Origin: Thermophagus xiamenensis
Lineage (GTDB): Bacteria > Bacteroidota > Bacteroidia > Bacteroidales > Marinilabiliaceae
Reading direction: 5' to 3'
DNA length: 64,000 bases
NCBI RefSeq assembly: GCF_900112795.1
Contig: NZ_FONA01000015.1
Span: 1 to 64,000 of the forward strand
Positions 7,159 to 16,994 of the stretch are shown one piece after another. Position numbers and translations under genes: made by a program. Below the pieces are notes generated by a model. It made no database searches. It was not told the origin of the DNA and was given only the letters and a program-made list of their open reading frames with translations. Position 1 is the first letter of the stretch; each line of letters starts with the position of its first letter.

Positions 7159-8418
7159 TTAGGATCCAAAGTCGTCAAACATAATCATTTCATCGGGAAC
7201 CCCTAAATCGTAAAGCATTTTCTGAACGGCAGCAATCATCATTGGCGGCCCGCAAAGATAATATTCTATTTCTTCGGGTTCTTCATGTTTGCTGAGGTAC
7301 TCCTCGAAGATAACCGAGTGAATGAATCCTGTGGGTCCGTCCCAGTTATCTTCGGGCAGTGGTTCAGAAAGGGCAATGGTGAACTTAAAGTTGTCGAAAT
7401 TCTTTTCGATGTTGTGGAAATCATCATAGTAGAAGATTTCTCTTTTAGAGCGTGCACCATACCAGAAAGAGACCTTACGGTCGGTTTTAAGGGTATGGAA
7501 CAGGTGGAATATGTGTGAGCGCATGGGTGCCATACCTGCACCACCGCCAATAAACATCATTTCACGGTTGGTGTCTTTCAGGAAGAATTCGCCGTAAGGT
7601 CCGGAAATGGTTACCTTGTCACCGGGTTTGCGGGAGAAGATATAAGAAGAGCAAACACCCGGGTTAACCTTTTGGAATCCACCGTTAACGCGGTCGAAGG
7701 GCGGGGTAGCTATCCGCACATTGAGCATGATGATGTTATTCTCGGCGGGATGGTTGGCCATAGAATAAGCCCTAAAAGTGGGTTCCGGATTATGCATCTT
7801 GAGGTCAAACATTTTGTATTTTTCCCAGTCGCCACGGAACTCTTCTTCCACTTCGATATCTTTGAAATCAACATCGATTTTAGGAACATCAATCTGGATA
7901 TAACCTCCCGATTTGAAATCGAGCGTTTCGTTTTCGGGGAGCTGTACCACAAACTCTTTAATAAAGGTTGCCACATTTTTATTGGAGAGAACAGTACATT
8001 CCCATTTCTTGATACCCAGTATTTCCTGCGGGATTTCCATTTTAATGTTGTCTCTCACCTTAACCTGACAGGCCAGGCGCCAGTCCTGCATCTGTTCTTT
8101 GCGGGTAAAGTGTCCTGTTTCGGTAGGCAGTATAGAGCCGGCCCCTTCGTGGACCTGACAACGACACATGGCGCATGTACCCCCACCGCCGCAGGCTGAG
8201 GGCAAGAAAATTTTATTATTACCTAAAGCAGTAAGCAAGGTTTGTCCACTATCTACTTCCAGCGTCTTTTCTCCATTGTTAATGTCGATGGTTACTTTCC
8301 CCTGCGGGGTAAGTTTTTTCTTGGCAAACAGAAGAATCGAAACCAACAATATGATCACCGTCAGAAAGACAACAGCACTGGTTACGATTACTTGTGTGGA
8401 AATAACTAATATATTCAT
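7159..8418 (-). CDS. nqrF: Na+-translocating NADH:quinone reductase subunit F
   Basis: The NADH-oxidising entry subunit of Na+-NQR, 419 residues, anchored in the inner membrane by one N-terminal helix (residues 5-31). A 2Fe-2S ferredoxin domain follows, with ligands C76, C82, C85 and C117 ([15 protein letters not shown], then RLACQ). The rest is a ferredoxin-NADP reductase-like module: FAD-binding [14 protein letters not shown]-binding [13 protein letters not shown], and CGPPMM near the C-terminus, ending in the family's FDDFG. It is the last gene of nqrABCDEF, 17 bases after nqrE, and is followed by a clear terminator. Length and motifs are normal for the family. Confidence 0.97.
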   Translation of the reverse strand: MNILVISTQVIVTSAVVFLTVIILLVSILLFAKKKLTPQGKVTIDINNGEKTLEVDSGQTLLTALGNNKIFLPSACGGGGTCAMCRCQVHEGAGSILPTETGHFTRKEQMQDWRLACQVKVRDNIKMEIPQEILGIKKWECTVLSNKNVATFIKEFVVQLPENETLDFKSGGYIQIDVPKIDVDFKDIEVEEEFRGDWEKYKMFDLKMHNPEPTFRAYSMANHPAENNIIMLNVRIATPPFDRVNGGFQKVNPGVCSSYIFSRKPGDKVTISGPYGEFFLKDTNREMMFIGGGAGMAPMRSHIFHLFHTLKTDRKVSFWYGARSKREIFYYDDFHNIEKNFDNFKFTIALSEPLPEDNWDGPTGFIHSVIFEEYLSKHEEPEEIEYYLCGPPMMIAAVQKMLYDLGVPDEMIMFDDFGS

Positions 8419-8435
8419 TTTAGAGTGCTCTTTTT

Positions 8436-9053
8436 TTAAAGTTGAATACCCATGAAACTCATAAATGCTATACCCATCAATCCGGTAATGATGAAGGTAA
8501 TGCCGAGGCCGCGCAACGGAGCCGGTACATCGGAATACCTGATTTTTTCACGTATGGCGGCAATACCAACGATGGCCAAAAGCCAGCCTACACCCGAACC
8601 GAATCCAAAGACGGCAGCTTCGCCAATGTTGGCATAAGCCCGCTCTTGCATGAAGAGTGATCCACCAAGGATGGCGCAGTTAACGGCTATCAATGGGAGG
8701 AAAATTCCCAATGAAGTATAAAGGGCCGGCGCAAACTTTTCAACAATCATTTCCACCAGCTGCACCATAGAGGCGATGACGGCAATAAACATGATAAAGC
8801 TTAAGAAGCTGAGGTTGATATCTTCAAACCCTTCGCCCAGCCAGCTCAACGCTCCTTCTTTCAAGATGTAATTCTCTAACAGGTAGTTGACGGGTACGGT
8901 GATGCTTAATACAAATACAACGGCAATACCAAGACCAAATGAGGTCTTCACGGTTTTGGATACTGCCAGATAGGAACACATGCCTAAGAAGTAGGCAAAA
9001 ATCATGTTCTCTATGAAAATGGACTTTACAAATATATTTAGCAGATTTTCCAT
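8436..9053 (-). CDS. nqrE: Na+-NQR subunit E
   Basis: A 205-residue integral membrane subunit with six hydrophobic segments, related to NqrD and to RnfA. With NqrD it forms the inverted-repeat pair that holds a membrane-embedded iron centre through conserved cysteines (here MCSYLAVSK near the N-terminus and [11 protein letters not shown] in the middle). The gene follows nqrD after 76 bases, the longest internal gap but one in the operon, and precedes nqrF by 17 bases. It has the standard family length and no anomaly. The [20 protein letters not shown] start is the usual one for NqrE. Confidence 0.96.
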   Translation of the reverse strand: MENLLNIFVKSIFIENMIFAYFLGMCSYLAVSKTVKTSFGLGIAVVFVLSITVPVNYLLENYILKEGALSWLGEGFEDINLSFLSFIMFIAVIASMVQLVEMIVEKFAPALYTSLGIFLPLIAVNCAILGGSLFMQERAYANIGEAAVFGFGSGVGWLLAIVGIAAIREKIRYSDVPAPLRGLGITFIITGLMGIAFMSFMGIQL

Positions 9054-9129
9054 TGCTCTTATTAATTATACATGATTTTACTATTTTTTTAACGATATAT
9101 TATCCTATGGGATAGAGGTCTTAAGCAGG

Positions 9130-9792
9130 TTAACTGGCATCAATTAAATCCTTATTTCGACTTCTTTGCACCCAGATGATAATACCTACCGTTATCAATG
9201 CCATTGGCGGCAGGATCATTAATCCGTTATTAACATATCCGGCGTTATAGAGCGCATCGGGAATAATCTGTATTTCACCAATGCCGGGGAGGGTAAGATT
9301 ACCTGTTCCCAGTAATTCGCGGAAGAAAGCAACAATCACCAGAATAAGTCCATAGCCGGCACCGTTACCTAAACCATCGAGAACCGAAGGCCAGGGTTTG
9401 TTGCCCAATGCAAAAGCTTCGAGCCTACCCATGATGATACAGTTGGTAATTATCAATCCCACGAAAACCGATAACTGTTTGCTTACTTCATAGGCAAAAG
9501 CTTTCAGTACCTGGTCGACTAATATAACCAATGAAGCAACAATGGTCAGCTGAACAATGATACGAATACGCGACGGGATGGTATTTCGTAACAGAGATAT
9601 AATAAGGTTTGAAAAGATCAGGACAAAGATCACTGAAAGCGACATGACGATAGCCGGTTCCAGTTTGGCTGTGACCGCCAGAGCCGAACAGATTCCCAAC
9701 ACCTGAACGGTAATGGGGTTTTGGCTTCCCAGCGGATTGGTTAACAATTTAAGGTTCTTCGATGAGAACAAAGGTTCTTTTTCACTACTCAT
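9130..9792 (-). CDS. nqrD: Na+-NQR subunit D
   Basis: A 220-residue integral membrane subunit, homologous to NqrE and RnfE. Two cysteine segments expected to ligate the membrane iron centre shared with NqrE are visible: [16 protein letters not shown] near the N-terminus and [15 protein letters not shown] in the middle. The following [22 protein letters not shown] is the characteristic FRELLG segment. It lies 12 bases after nqrC in the operon. The N-terminal [17 protein letters not shown] is cytosolic and hydrophilic, as in other Bacteroidota NqrD proteins. Confidence 0.96.
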   Translation of the reverse strand: MSSEKEPLFSSKNLKLLTNPLGSQNPITVQVLGICSALAVTAKLEPAIVMSLSVIFVLIFSNLIISLLRNTIPSRIRIIVQLTIVASLVILVDQVLKAFAYEVSKQLSVFVGLIITNCIIMGRLEAFALGNKPWPSVLDGLGNGAGYGLILVIVAFFRELLGTGNLTLPGIGEIQIIPDALYNAGYVNNGLMILPPMALITVGIIIWVQRSRNKDLIDAS

Positions 9793-9804
9793 AGTTCTCC
9801 TGTT

Positions 9805-10509
9805 TTATTTTTTTAAAAATGCTTCGTAACCTTTAAAATAATCTTTCAGCATGTTTTCCACACCACGGCTGGTAATGGTACCTCCCGAGATAGCATCGAC
9901 CTGGTGTGGTGCCTCATCGGGTGCTCCCCCTTTGACCACAGCCACAGAAACCAGATTTCCGCTTTCATCGAAAATGGTTTTTCCTTTGAACTGTTGCTGA
10001 AACGCTTCGGTAGCAATTTCGGCACCCAATCCGGGTGTTTCACCTTTGTGAGAAAAGGTTGTACCGAAAATGGTGTTTTTATCGGCATTAAGGGCAATAT
10101 ACCCCCAAATGGGTCCCCAGAGACCGGTACCTCTGACGGGCAGGATGTATTTGACATCGCCGTTGTCGAGGTGGCATTCGTAAACCGGGTATTGACGTTC
10201 GGTCAGTGGTTTTCGGATTTCTACACTAAGGTCTACATCGAAAGCCGTTTTAGCATCGGCTTCTTGTCGTTGACCGTCGTACGAAACGATAAAAACATTG
10301 TCACCTATATATTTCTGATATTTTTCGGCCACATCGGCTGTTGTGGTTTGGATGTTTACCGATCTGAGAATATCAGCCATTTTAGACTCTTCTTCATTTT
10401 TTTTCTGGATGGGTCGTAGTGCTTCCGATACAAAAGCCAGCAATGTAGCCACCACTATTACCATCACTGAAGCATAGAGAAAAGTATATTTATTTCCTTG
10501 TCTGTCCAT
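9805..10509 (-). CDS. nqrC: Na+-NQR subunit C, covalent FMN subunit
   Basis: A 234-residue subunit with one N-terminal membrane helix (residues 9-28) and a periplasmic FMN-binding domain. The flavinylation site is VDAISGGTITS at residues 204-214; T213 is the expected FMN-linked threonine. The usual motif is SGATxT, so the second small residue here is Gly instead of Ala, a mild variant that should still be a substrate for the ApbE encoded nearby. Other family features are RGTGLWGPIWGYIAL and HKGETPGLGAEI. It lies between nqrB (11 bases) and nqrD (12 bases). Confidence 0.96.
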   Translation of the reverse strand: MDRQGNKYTFLYASVMVIVVATLLAFVSEALRPIQKKNEEESKMADILRSVNIQTTTADVAEKYQKYIGDNVFIVSYDGQRQEADAKTAFDVDLSVEIRKPLTERQYPVYECHLDNGDVKYILPVRGTGLWGPIWGYIALNADKNTIFGTTFSHKGETPGLGAEIATEAFQQQFKGKTIFDESGNLVSVAVVKGGAPDEAPHQVDAISGGTITSRGVENMLKDYFKGYEAFLKK

Positions 10510-10520
10510 TGTTTCAAATG

Positions 10521-11681
10521 TTATGCGGTTATACTTGCTCTTTTCAGACGACGTCTGATGTTGCTTTCAACAATAAAATGGTCAATCAGTGGTGCAAAAG
10601 TGTTCATCAGGAGGATGGCCAACATCACCCCTTCGGGATAAGCAGGGTTGAACACCCTGATCATGATACTTAACACACCGATAAGAAAGCCATAAATGTA
10701 TTTCCCTTTATTGGTTCGGGTAGCCGAAACGGGATCGGTAGCCATGAAAACGGCACCAAAGGCGAAACCGCCGAGTACCAGATGATGCCATGCGGGGATT
10801 TGCATCAGCGGTGTAGAACCTATGGCATTAAAGCCTAAGGCCATCAGGAAACCTCCCACAAAGACCGAGAGCATAATGCGCCAGCTACCAACACCTGTAT
10901 AAATAAGGATAGCAGCACCAATGAGTATTGCCAACGTTGAGGTTTCACCAATAGAACCGGGAATGAAACCCAGGAAACTATCGATGAACGAGTATTTGTC
11001 GATATCACCGGTAGTAACGGCAGCACCTAAAGCGGTGGCACCGGAAAACCCGTCGACAATACCTTCACCTTGGGATAGTCCGCTAATCCAGATGGTATCT
11101 CCCGACATATAGGCGGGATAAGCAAAAAATAAAAAAGCCCTGGCTAATAGGGCGGGATTCCAGATATTCATACCGGTACCACCGAATACTTCTTTGCCAA
11201 TAATAACGGCAAAAGCGGTAGCTACGAAAACCATCCACAGCGGGATATCTACCGGCAGTACCAGAGGTATAAGCATCCCGGTAACCAGAAAACCTTCGTT
11301 AACTTCGTGACCGCGAATTTGTGCGAAGATAAATTCAATGGTCAGTCCGGTGACGTAGGATACAACTAAAATCGGGAAGACTTTCAAAAAGCCGTGGCCA
11401 ACCATGGGCCAGAAGTCGGGTTGCTGTCCTGTGGCCAGAAAGTGCTGGTATCCGGCGTTCCAGATGCCGAAAAGTAAGGCCGGTATCAGGGCAATAACAA
11501 CCGTAGCCATGGTACGTTTCATGTCCATGGCATCACGCACATGCACTCCGTTCTTATTGGTTGTATTCGGGACAAATAGGAGCGTCTCGAATGCTTCGAA
11601 TGTGGATTGCAGTTTTTCATATTTCCCCCCTTTTTCGAAGTGGGGTTTAATCTTATCGATATAATTTCGTAATGCCTTCAT
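10521..11681 (-). CDS. nqrB: Na+-NQR subunit B, membrane flavoprotein
   Basis: A 386-residue integral membrane subunit that carries a covalent FMN and riboflavin and forms much of the Na+ path and the quinone site. About ten hydrophobic segments are visible. The flavinylation motif DGFSGATALGAA places the modified threonine at T216. GHEVNEGFLVTGMLIPLVLP and GGTGMNIWNPALLARAFLFF are typical of NqrB and RnfD. The 50-residue cytosolic N-terminus, including TLLFVPNTTNKNGVHVRDAMDMKR, matches the family. It follows nqrA by 71 bases and precedes nqrC by 11. Confidence 0.97.
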   Translation of the reverse strand: MKALRNYIDKIKPHFEKGGKYEKLQSTFEAFETLLFVPNTTNKNGVHVRDAMDMKRTMATVVIALIPALLFGIWNAGYQHFLATGQQPDFWPMVGHGFLKVFPILVVSYVTGLTIEFIFAQIRGHEVNEGFLVTGMLIPLVLPVDIPLWMVFVATAFAVIIGKEVFGGTGMNIWNPALLARAFLFFAYPAYMSGDTIWISGLSQGEGIVDGFSGATALGAAVTTGDIDKYSFIDSFLGFIPGSIGETSTLAILIGAAILIYTGVGSWRIMLSVFVGGFLMALGFNAIGSTPLMQIPAWHHLVLGGFAFGAVFMATDPVSATRTNKGKYIYGFLIGVLSIMIRVFNPAYPEGVMLAILLMNTFAPLIDHFIVESNIRRRLKRASITA

Positions 11682-11752
11682 TCGAAAGTATTTGTTTGTT
11701 TTTTTATCGAGCTAATATTAAAAATTAAAACCTATAAAAAAGATTAAACAAC

Positions 11753-13102
11753 TTACCCCAGCTCTTTAATCATTAAGTCAATGCCTTTGCGAAGTATCTT
11801 TTGCAAGTTCATTTTCGAGGGGCAAACAAATTCGCAAAGGGCAACATCTTCTTCCGCAAGCTCATAAATGCCCAGTTGTTCCATTTTGTCAATATCCTCG
11901 ACCAGAATGGATTTAAACAACTGTTCGGGCAGAATGTCCATGGGGAGTACTTTTTCGTAGACACCAGATACCACGAAAGGTCGTACACCACCCATCATAT
12001 TGGCATTAAGTCGGTACTCTTTATTAGGCGCGAGCCAGCTGAAGTAGGACCGTGAAATACTAAATTTACCGAATCCGGGTTTAGCCCACCCCATGAATTC
12101 GAACTCATCACCTTCGGGGATGGCTGTAATTTGGGAATGGTAAAATCCGAGAAAACCGTCGTCGTTGATTTGGGTTCCTGTGAGTACATTACCGCTGATT
12201 ATGCGTACATGCTCTTCAGTATTAAGGTTGTCGTTAAGATAGGGCTTAACGCATGCACCAAGAATGGTTTTGTAATAAGCGGGTTTTTTGATTTCGGAAC
12301 CGGCAACCACAATAGTACGAGAGAAATCATGCTTACCGGTGGTAAAAAGTTTACCAATGGTAGCCACCTCCTGTGGTTGAATGGTCCATACCACCTCTCC
12401 TTTGTTGATAGGCATAACATGATGAATTTGTACACCCACATTACCGGCGGGATGGGGTCCGTTGAACCGGTGGATCTTAACCCCTTTTGTATTGACAAAA
12501 AGCTTTGAAGCAGCCTGGGCATTGATACCGATGTGTATGTTATCACAAAGCGTTTTAAGCACATCAATACCAGCCTGAAATTCTTTTTCCTTACCGGTCA
12601 TTATGAAATCATAATCCGGTGCAAGAGGAGCACTGTCGAAAGCGGAGATGAAAATAGCTTTGGGCGCATCATCTTTTTTAGCCAGGATATTATATGGTCT
12701 TCTCAGTAAATAAGGCCATGCACCTGCTTCCTGTAACTTTGCCACCACCGCATCCCTGCTCAAAGTAGATAAGTCTTCTGCCCCGAAGTCGATAGTGTCG
12801 TTTGTTCCGTCCGATTGAATGACCACTTCCAGAATTTTTCTGCGTTCACCGCGGATCACACTCTTGAGTTGGCCGCTAACGGGCGAAACAAATTTCACAT
12901 CGGGCTGGTTCTTGTCGAAAAACAATACCGAGCCAGCTTTTACTTTCTCCCCTTCTTTGACCACCATCTTAGGCACCACGCCGTGAAAATCGGTGGGCTT
13001 AATGGCAAACAAATCGGGTAATTGGGCCTGTCCAAAGACTTTGTCAGACTTGCCTTTGAGCGGGATATCCAATCCTTTTTTTATTTTGATTACCTCAGAC
13101 AT
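11753..13102 (-). CDS. nqrA: Na+-NQR subunit A
   Basis: A 449-residue peripheral cytosolic subunit and first gene of the nqr operon. The N-terminus IKIKKGLDIPLKGK is the classic NqrA start, followed by a barrel-sandwich domain (VVKEGEKVKAGSVLFFDK and VKFVSPVSGQLKSV). The long middle domain includes HPAGNVGVQIHHVMPI, and the C-terminus has CEFVCPSKMNLQKILRKG. It has no membrane segment. NqrA is implicated in ubiquinone interaction. The gene diverges from the T9SS plug gene, with only 87 bases between start codons, so both promoters must sit in that gap. Confidence 0.97.
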   Translation of the reverse strand: MSEVIKIKKGLDIPLKGKSDKVFGQAQLPDLFAIKPTDFHGVVPKMVVKEGEKVKAGSVLFFDKNQPDVKFVSPVSGQLKSVIRGERRKILEVVIQSDGTNDTIDFGAEDLSTLSRDAVVAKLQEAGAWPYLLRRPYNILAKKDDAPKAIFISAFDSAPLAPDYDFIMTGKEKEFQAGIDVLKTLCDNIHIGINAQAASKLFVNTKGVKIHRFNGPHPAGNVGVQIHHVMPINKGEVVWTIQPQEVATIGKLFTTGKHDFSRTIVVAGSEIKKPAYYKTILGACVKPYLNDNLNTEEHVRIISGNVLTGTQINDDGFLGFYHSQITAIPEGDEFEFMGWAKPGFGKFSISRSYFSWLAPNKEYRLNANMMGGVRPFVVSGVYEKVLPMDILPEQLFKSILVEDIDKMEQLGIYELAEEDVALCEFVCPSKMNLQKILRKGIDLMIKELG

Positions 13103-13130
13103 GTTTTATAAACGGTTTTGAATTTGCCTG

Positions 13131-13138
13131 CAAAAATA
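13131..13138 (-). promoter_or_regulatory. Candidate -7 box of the nqr operon
   Basis: On the minus strand this reads TATTTTTG, a TAnnTTTG match 28 bases before the nqrA start codon. No TTTG-like -33 element stands at the expected distance, so the call is tentative. Confidence 0.35.
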
Positions 13139-13189
13139 GTTAAATTTATCACTTTAGAGTATTAAATGGGAAAATGAAACCACTTAAAA

Positions 13190-14542
13190 ATGAGCATTTA
13201 TAACTTTTTCACATTGCCCAAACAAATTGTAGGGGACTTTGGTTCTCTATATTTGCGTAAAAATTTCTTTAATTTTTGGGTGGTTATTTTTTTGTTGGGA
13301 CCTACATTGGTGACAGCTCGTACATTAAAGGATATTTCCGACCCTGAAAAAACTGATGAAAATATAAAAACGGTACTATTCCACCGGACAGGTTGGCCCA
13401 TGTCATATCCATTTATTGAGTTAAATTCTGGTCAATCTTTAACGCTTTCTTTTGATGAGTTGGGTACGGAGATAAAAAATTACTATTATACCGTTGAACT
13501 TTGCGATGCCGACTGGCAGCCATCTGTATTGATGCGGACGGAATATTTCCGGGGGAATGATATGGTTCCTGTAGAAATATTTCGACGTTCGTTTAATACA
13601 ACCTTTGATTATGTGCATTATGAACTGGAATTTCCCAATGAAGAAATCCGGCTGCTTGTGTCAGGCAATTATTTAGTAAAAGTATTCGAAAACGGGAATC
13701 GAGAAGAACCGGTGATTATTCGGCGCTTTTGGGTTACTGAACAAGCTGTTAGTATTAATGCCGAAGTTAAATATACCATGTTTTCATCGGACCGTTCCAA
13801 TTATCAGGAAATAGATTTTGAGGTACAACATCCTGGCATAAATATCATGGATCCGGCCAACGAAGTAAATGTAACGATAATTCAAAACGGTAGAGTTGAT
13901 AATGCCATACGCGGTTTACGGCCTCTGTTTTATGGTAACGGCGTGATGGATTTTAATTATAACCGGGAAGTGGTGTTTGAAGGTGGAAATGAGTTCCGAT
14001 GGGTAGACTTAAGGAGTTTTCGTTTTCAGTCGGACCATGTGAAAGATATTGTTTATTCTGACCCTTTTTATCATATTCAGGTCTTTCCAGACCAACCACG
14101 CAGTAAGAAGCCGTATTATTACCATGAAGATTTTAATGGTCGATATTATATTGATGTGCAAGAGGAAGAAGATGCAGAGGTATCGGCCGATTATGCCTTC
14201 GTTCATTTTTCGTTTAAGTGGGAGCCCCCCTTAAACCAAACCGAAGTATATATGACCGGTGGCTTGACCAACTGGAAACTCGACCAGCGGGCAAAAATGA
14301 TATATGACTATGATGACCATTTGTATCATTTAACATTGTTGTTGAAACAAGGTTATTATAACTATCAGTATGTAGTTAAAAAAGGAATGTCTGAGGGAAA
14401 GACAACGGTAATACCTTCGGAAGGTAGTTTTGGTCGTGCCGAAAATGATTATTTGATATTGGTCTATTATCGTCCTGTTGGTCAGAGATATGATCGTTTG
14501 ATAGGTTTGCAGATAGTTAATTCGGTCAATAAATCCGGTTAG
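13190..14542 (+). CDS. T9SS plug protein (DUF5103 family)
   Basis: A 450-residue secreted or periplasmic beta-rich protein of the DUF5103 family. One member was identified as the plug that closes the SprA translocon of the type IX secretion system. The N-terminus has a hydrophobic segment after a basic stretch (FWVVIFLLGPTLVTA, residues 29-43). Family signatures include FHRTGWPMSYPFIELNSG, YYYTVELCDADWQPS, the FDYVHYELEFPNEE segment, and a C-terminal AMPK-CBM-like stretch EVYMTGGLTNWKLD. Its stop overlaps the stop of the convergent wzc gene by 4 bases. The start at 13190 is the only one that leaves the signal region with a long basic leader; a later start is possible but no better ATG precedes the hydrophobic stretch. 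Confidence 0.85.
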   Translation: MSIYNFFTLPKQIVGDFGSLYLRKNFFNFWVVIFLLGPTLVTARTLKDISDPEKTDENIKTVLFHRTGWPMSYPFIELNSGQSLTLSFDELGTEIKNYYYTVELCDADWQPSVLMRTEYFRGNDMVPVEIFRRSFNTTFDYVHYELEFPNEEIRLLVSGNYLVKVFENGNREEPVIIRRFWVTEQAVSINAEVKYTMFSSDRSNYQEIDFEVQHPGINIMDPANEVNVTIIQNGRVDNAIRGLRPLFYGNGVMDFNYNREVVFEGGNEFRWVDLRSFRFQSDHVKDIVYSDPFYHIQVFPDQPRSKKPYYYHEDFNGRYYIDVQEEEDAEVSADYAFVHFSFKWEPPLNQTEVYMTGGLTNWKLDQRAKMIYDYDDHLYHLTLLLKQGYYNYQYVVKKGMSEGKTTVIPSEGSFGRAENDYLILVYYRPVGQRYDRLIGLQIVNSVNKSG

Positions 14543-16971
14543 CCATAGTATCCACTTTTTTTGAAGCGACTATAGCCGTAACCATAACCATATTGAGAAA
14601 GAGAGTTGTAACCCTTCGGCGTTGTTATATCATTCATTAAAATACCTGTTTTATTGAGCCGTCCTGCTTCAACCAGATGATTGAGGAAATTAATGGCATG
14701 TTTTCGTGAAAATTTTTGTCGGACCACAAAAATGGTCAGTTCAGCCATTCTTGTGATAAGCAAGGTATCGGACACGAGAGCCAGCGGCGGCGTGTCGAGA
14801 ATAATTACATCGAATTGTTCTTTAGCGGTTTTTATGAAATTGTCCATCTTATCGGACTGTATAAGTTCTGCCGGGTTTGGCGGGATAGGCCCGGAAGGGA
14901 CAACACTAAGGCCTTTAATGTCCGACTCTTTAACCACCTGTTCGAAGGAAGAGGTGCCCAGTAAATAGTTGCTAAGGCCGTTAATGTTTTCAATCATAAA
15001 TTCTTTGTGGGTACGCGGTTTTCTGAGGTCCAGTCCCACGACAAGCACTTTTTTGCCGGTAATGGCTATAATAGCCCCCAGGTTAGCCGCGCAAAAAGAC
15101 TTTCCTTCGCCCGATACGGAAGAGGTGACGGCAATAACGGGGGAGGGGATGTTTTTCCCTATCATAAAATCAATATTGGTTCTAAGCGCTCTGAACGATT
15201 CGGCCAAAGGCGAAGAAGGATGTTGTATAACGGGGATTTTTTCGTCGTATCGATTGTGTTCAATATATCCCAATAAGGGAATTGAAGTATGCTCTTCAAC
15301 AACATAGTTACTGTTGATACGGGTATTAAGATTGTCGCCAATAATTAAACCTAAAGCGGGAATGATAAGCCCCAGGAATGCGGCGATAATAAGGTTGGCC
15401 GTTGGCTTTGGCGTTGTTTGATAGGTATTGCGCACAAAGGCGGGATCAATAATTTTGTGGTCCGGAATATTGGATGCCAGGGCAATTCCGGCTTCGGCAC
15501 GTTTTTGTAATAAGAAAGTGTAAATGTTATCGTTGAGTTGGAAGTCCCGCTGAATATTAATGTATTTTCTTTCGGTTCCCGGAAGTTTTTGAATTTGTTG
15601 GTTTACCTCTTCAATTTGTTGATTGATTTGTTCCATTTCAATTTCAGAGGTGTTAATAATATTGCGGACATTTTCGATAAGCGAATGGCGAATGGATTCA
15701 ATTTCGCTGTTGATTTGGCGTACCTGCGGACTGGTTTCGCGGGTGGTCATTAACAGTCGGTTACGTGTGGCGTATGCTTCGGCCAGGTTAGTTACCAGAC
15801 GATTAAGCGACTGGTCTGAGATGCCCATTGTAGAAGGAACTATGATATCGTTAAATTCGGTTTTGGTTTGGATATAATCGTAGAGATACTCAAAATATTT
15901 GAGCATTCGCTGCAAGTTACTTTTTTCGGTAACGAGAGCTTCGAGTTTTTCCATGGCAAAATTGCCTTCGGTGCTGATGTTGATGAGTTTGTTTTGGGAG
16001 CGGAATTTCTGAAAGTCCGACTCAGCTGCTTGCAAAGAATCGGAAATGCCACTGATTTGGTTATCGATAAATTGTATAGTGGCGTTGGCAATGCGGTTTT
16101 TTTCTTCCAACCCACTTTCGATGAATGAACGTGTATGTTGATTAAGGAAGTCGGCAACCAATTTGGGGTGGGTGTCCTCTAAGCTTAATTCCAGAATTGA
16201 GGCATCATCAAAGTAAAAGTTCACTTTCAGTTTTTGAGCGTATTGAGCGGCTAACTTTTCGATGTCAAGAAAAATAAAACTGAAATCATTCTTAATTAAA
16301 CTTGATTTGTTTGCCTGAAATTGCCGGTTTGCTTCATCCCGCCAATGAATCGAAAAAGAGAAATAAGGGTTGTTAATGATTTGTCCAAATTGTAATGTGT
16401 CGATTTCTGAAAATTCTATATCGTTAATGGTGGTTTTGACTTCGAGAACATATTTGTCTTGAGAAAGAATATGGACAAAAAAAGGAATATCTTTAAGTAT
16501 TCGGTTTCCGGAGAAGTTTTTTACCACGATAGGTGAATCTTGATAAATATTACGCGCCAGGGCATTTATGCGCCATTTGCCCAGCATGCGTGGCATTTTA
16601 AAGTAACTGACTTTTAAGTCGAGGGTTTCTAATGTACGTTTAGCCAGGGAGTATGATTTTAGGATGCCAATTTGATTCCGGATATTATCGCGAGTGTCGA
16701 AGGATAGGTCTTGAATTAAGGCTTGCGCACCAATGGGTTTGGTTTGTTCAGAACGAATCAGGAGTGTAGTACTGCCTTTGTAAAGCGGGTGAGAAAAATG
16801 GTTAATAACGACTGCAATGGCGATAAAGAAAAGCAAATTAAAGAGAAATAAATACCACTTTCCGGAAAATCGGGCAATCAGTTTGGAAAAGTCCTGAGAA
16901 TGTTTTCCGGAAAAGGAATCGGTTTCCGTGCTGACAGTTTTTATAGATTGGTTTTGTTTCATAACTATCAT
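14539..16971 (-). CDS. Polysaccharide co-polymerase / tyrosine autokinase (Wzc-like)
   Basis: An 810-residue inner-membrane BY-kinase that controls polymerisation and export of capsule or exopolysaccharide. Residues 41-57 are the first membrane helix. A Wzz domain, a long periplasmic coiled-coil part (about 280-480) and the second helix (about 526-545) follow. The cytosolic kinase has Walker A TSSVSGEGKS (616-625), Walker A' VVGLDLR (644-650) and Walker B VIILDTPP (722-729). The tail is tyrosine-rich (Y788, Y794, Y796, Y798, Y800, Y808, Y809), the expected autophosphorylation cluster. It lies 23 bases after the wza-like gene in a two-gene operon with no glycosyltransferases or flippase nearby. 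A second ATG at 16962 is equally likely as start. Confidence 0.93.
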   Translation of the reverse strand: MIVMKQNQSIKTVSTETDSFSGKHSQDFSKLIARFSGKWYLFLFNLLFFIAIAVVINHFSHPLYKGSTTLLIRSEQTKPIGAQALIQDLSFDTRDNIRNQIGILKSYSLAKRTLETLDLKVSYFKMPRMLGKWRINALARNIYQDSPIVVKNFSGNRILKDIPFFVHILSQDKYVLEVKTTINDIEFSEIDTLQFGQIINNPYFSFSIHWRDEANRQFQANKSSLIKNDFSFIFLDIEKLAAQYAQKLKVNFYFDDASILELSLEDTHPKLVADFLNQHTRSFIESGLEEKNRIANATIQFIDNQISGISDSLQAAESDFQKFRSQNKLINISTEGNFAMEKLEALVTEKSNLQRMLKYFEYLYDYIQTKTEFNDIIVPSTMGISDQSLNRLVTNLAEAYATRNRLLMTTRETSPQVRQINSEIESIRHSLIENVRNIINTSEIEMEQINQQIEEVNQQIQKLPGTERKYINIQRDFQLNDNIYTFLLQKRAEAGIALASNIPDHKIIDPAFVRNTYQTTPKPTANLIIAAFLGLIIPALGLIIGDNLNTRINSNYVVEEHTSIPLLGYIEHNRYDEKIPVIQHPSSPLAESFRALRTNIDFMIGKNIPSPVIAVTSSVSGEGKSFCAANLGAIIAITGKKVLVVGLDLRKPRTHKEFMIENINGLSNYLLGTSSFEQVVKESDIKGLSVVPSGPIPPNPAELIQSDKMDNFIKTAKEQFDVIILDTPPLALVSDTLLITRMAELTIFVVRQKFSRKHAINFLNHLVEAGRLNKTGILMNDITTPKGYNSLSQYGYGYGYSRFKKSGYYG

Positions 16972-16994
16972 GTGGTTTTAAGGGCTTCTGTAGG

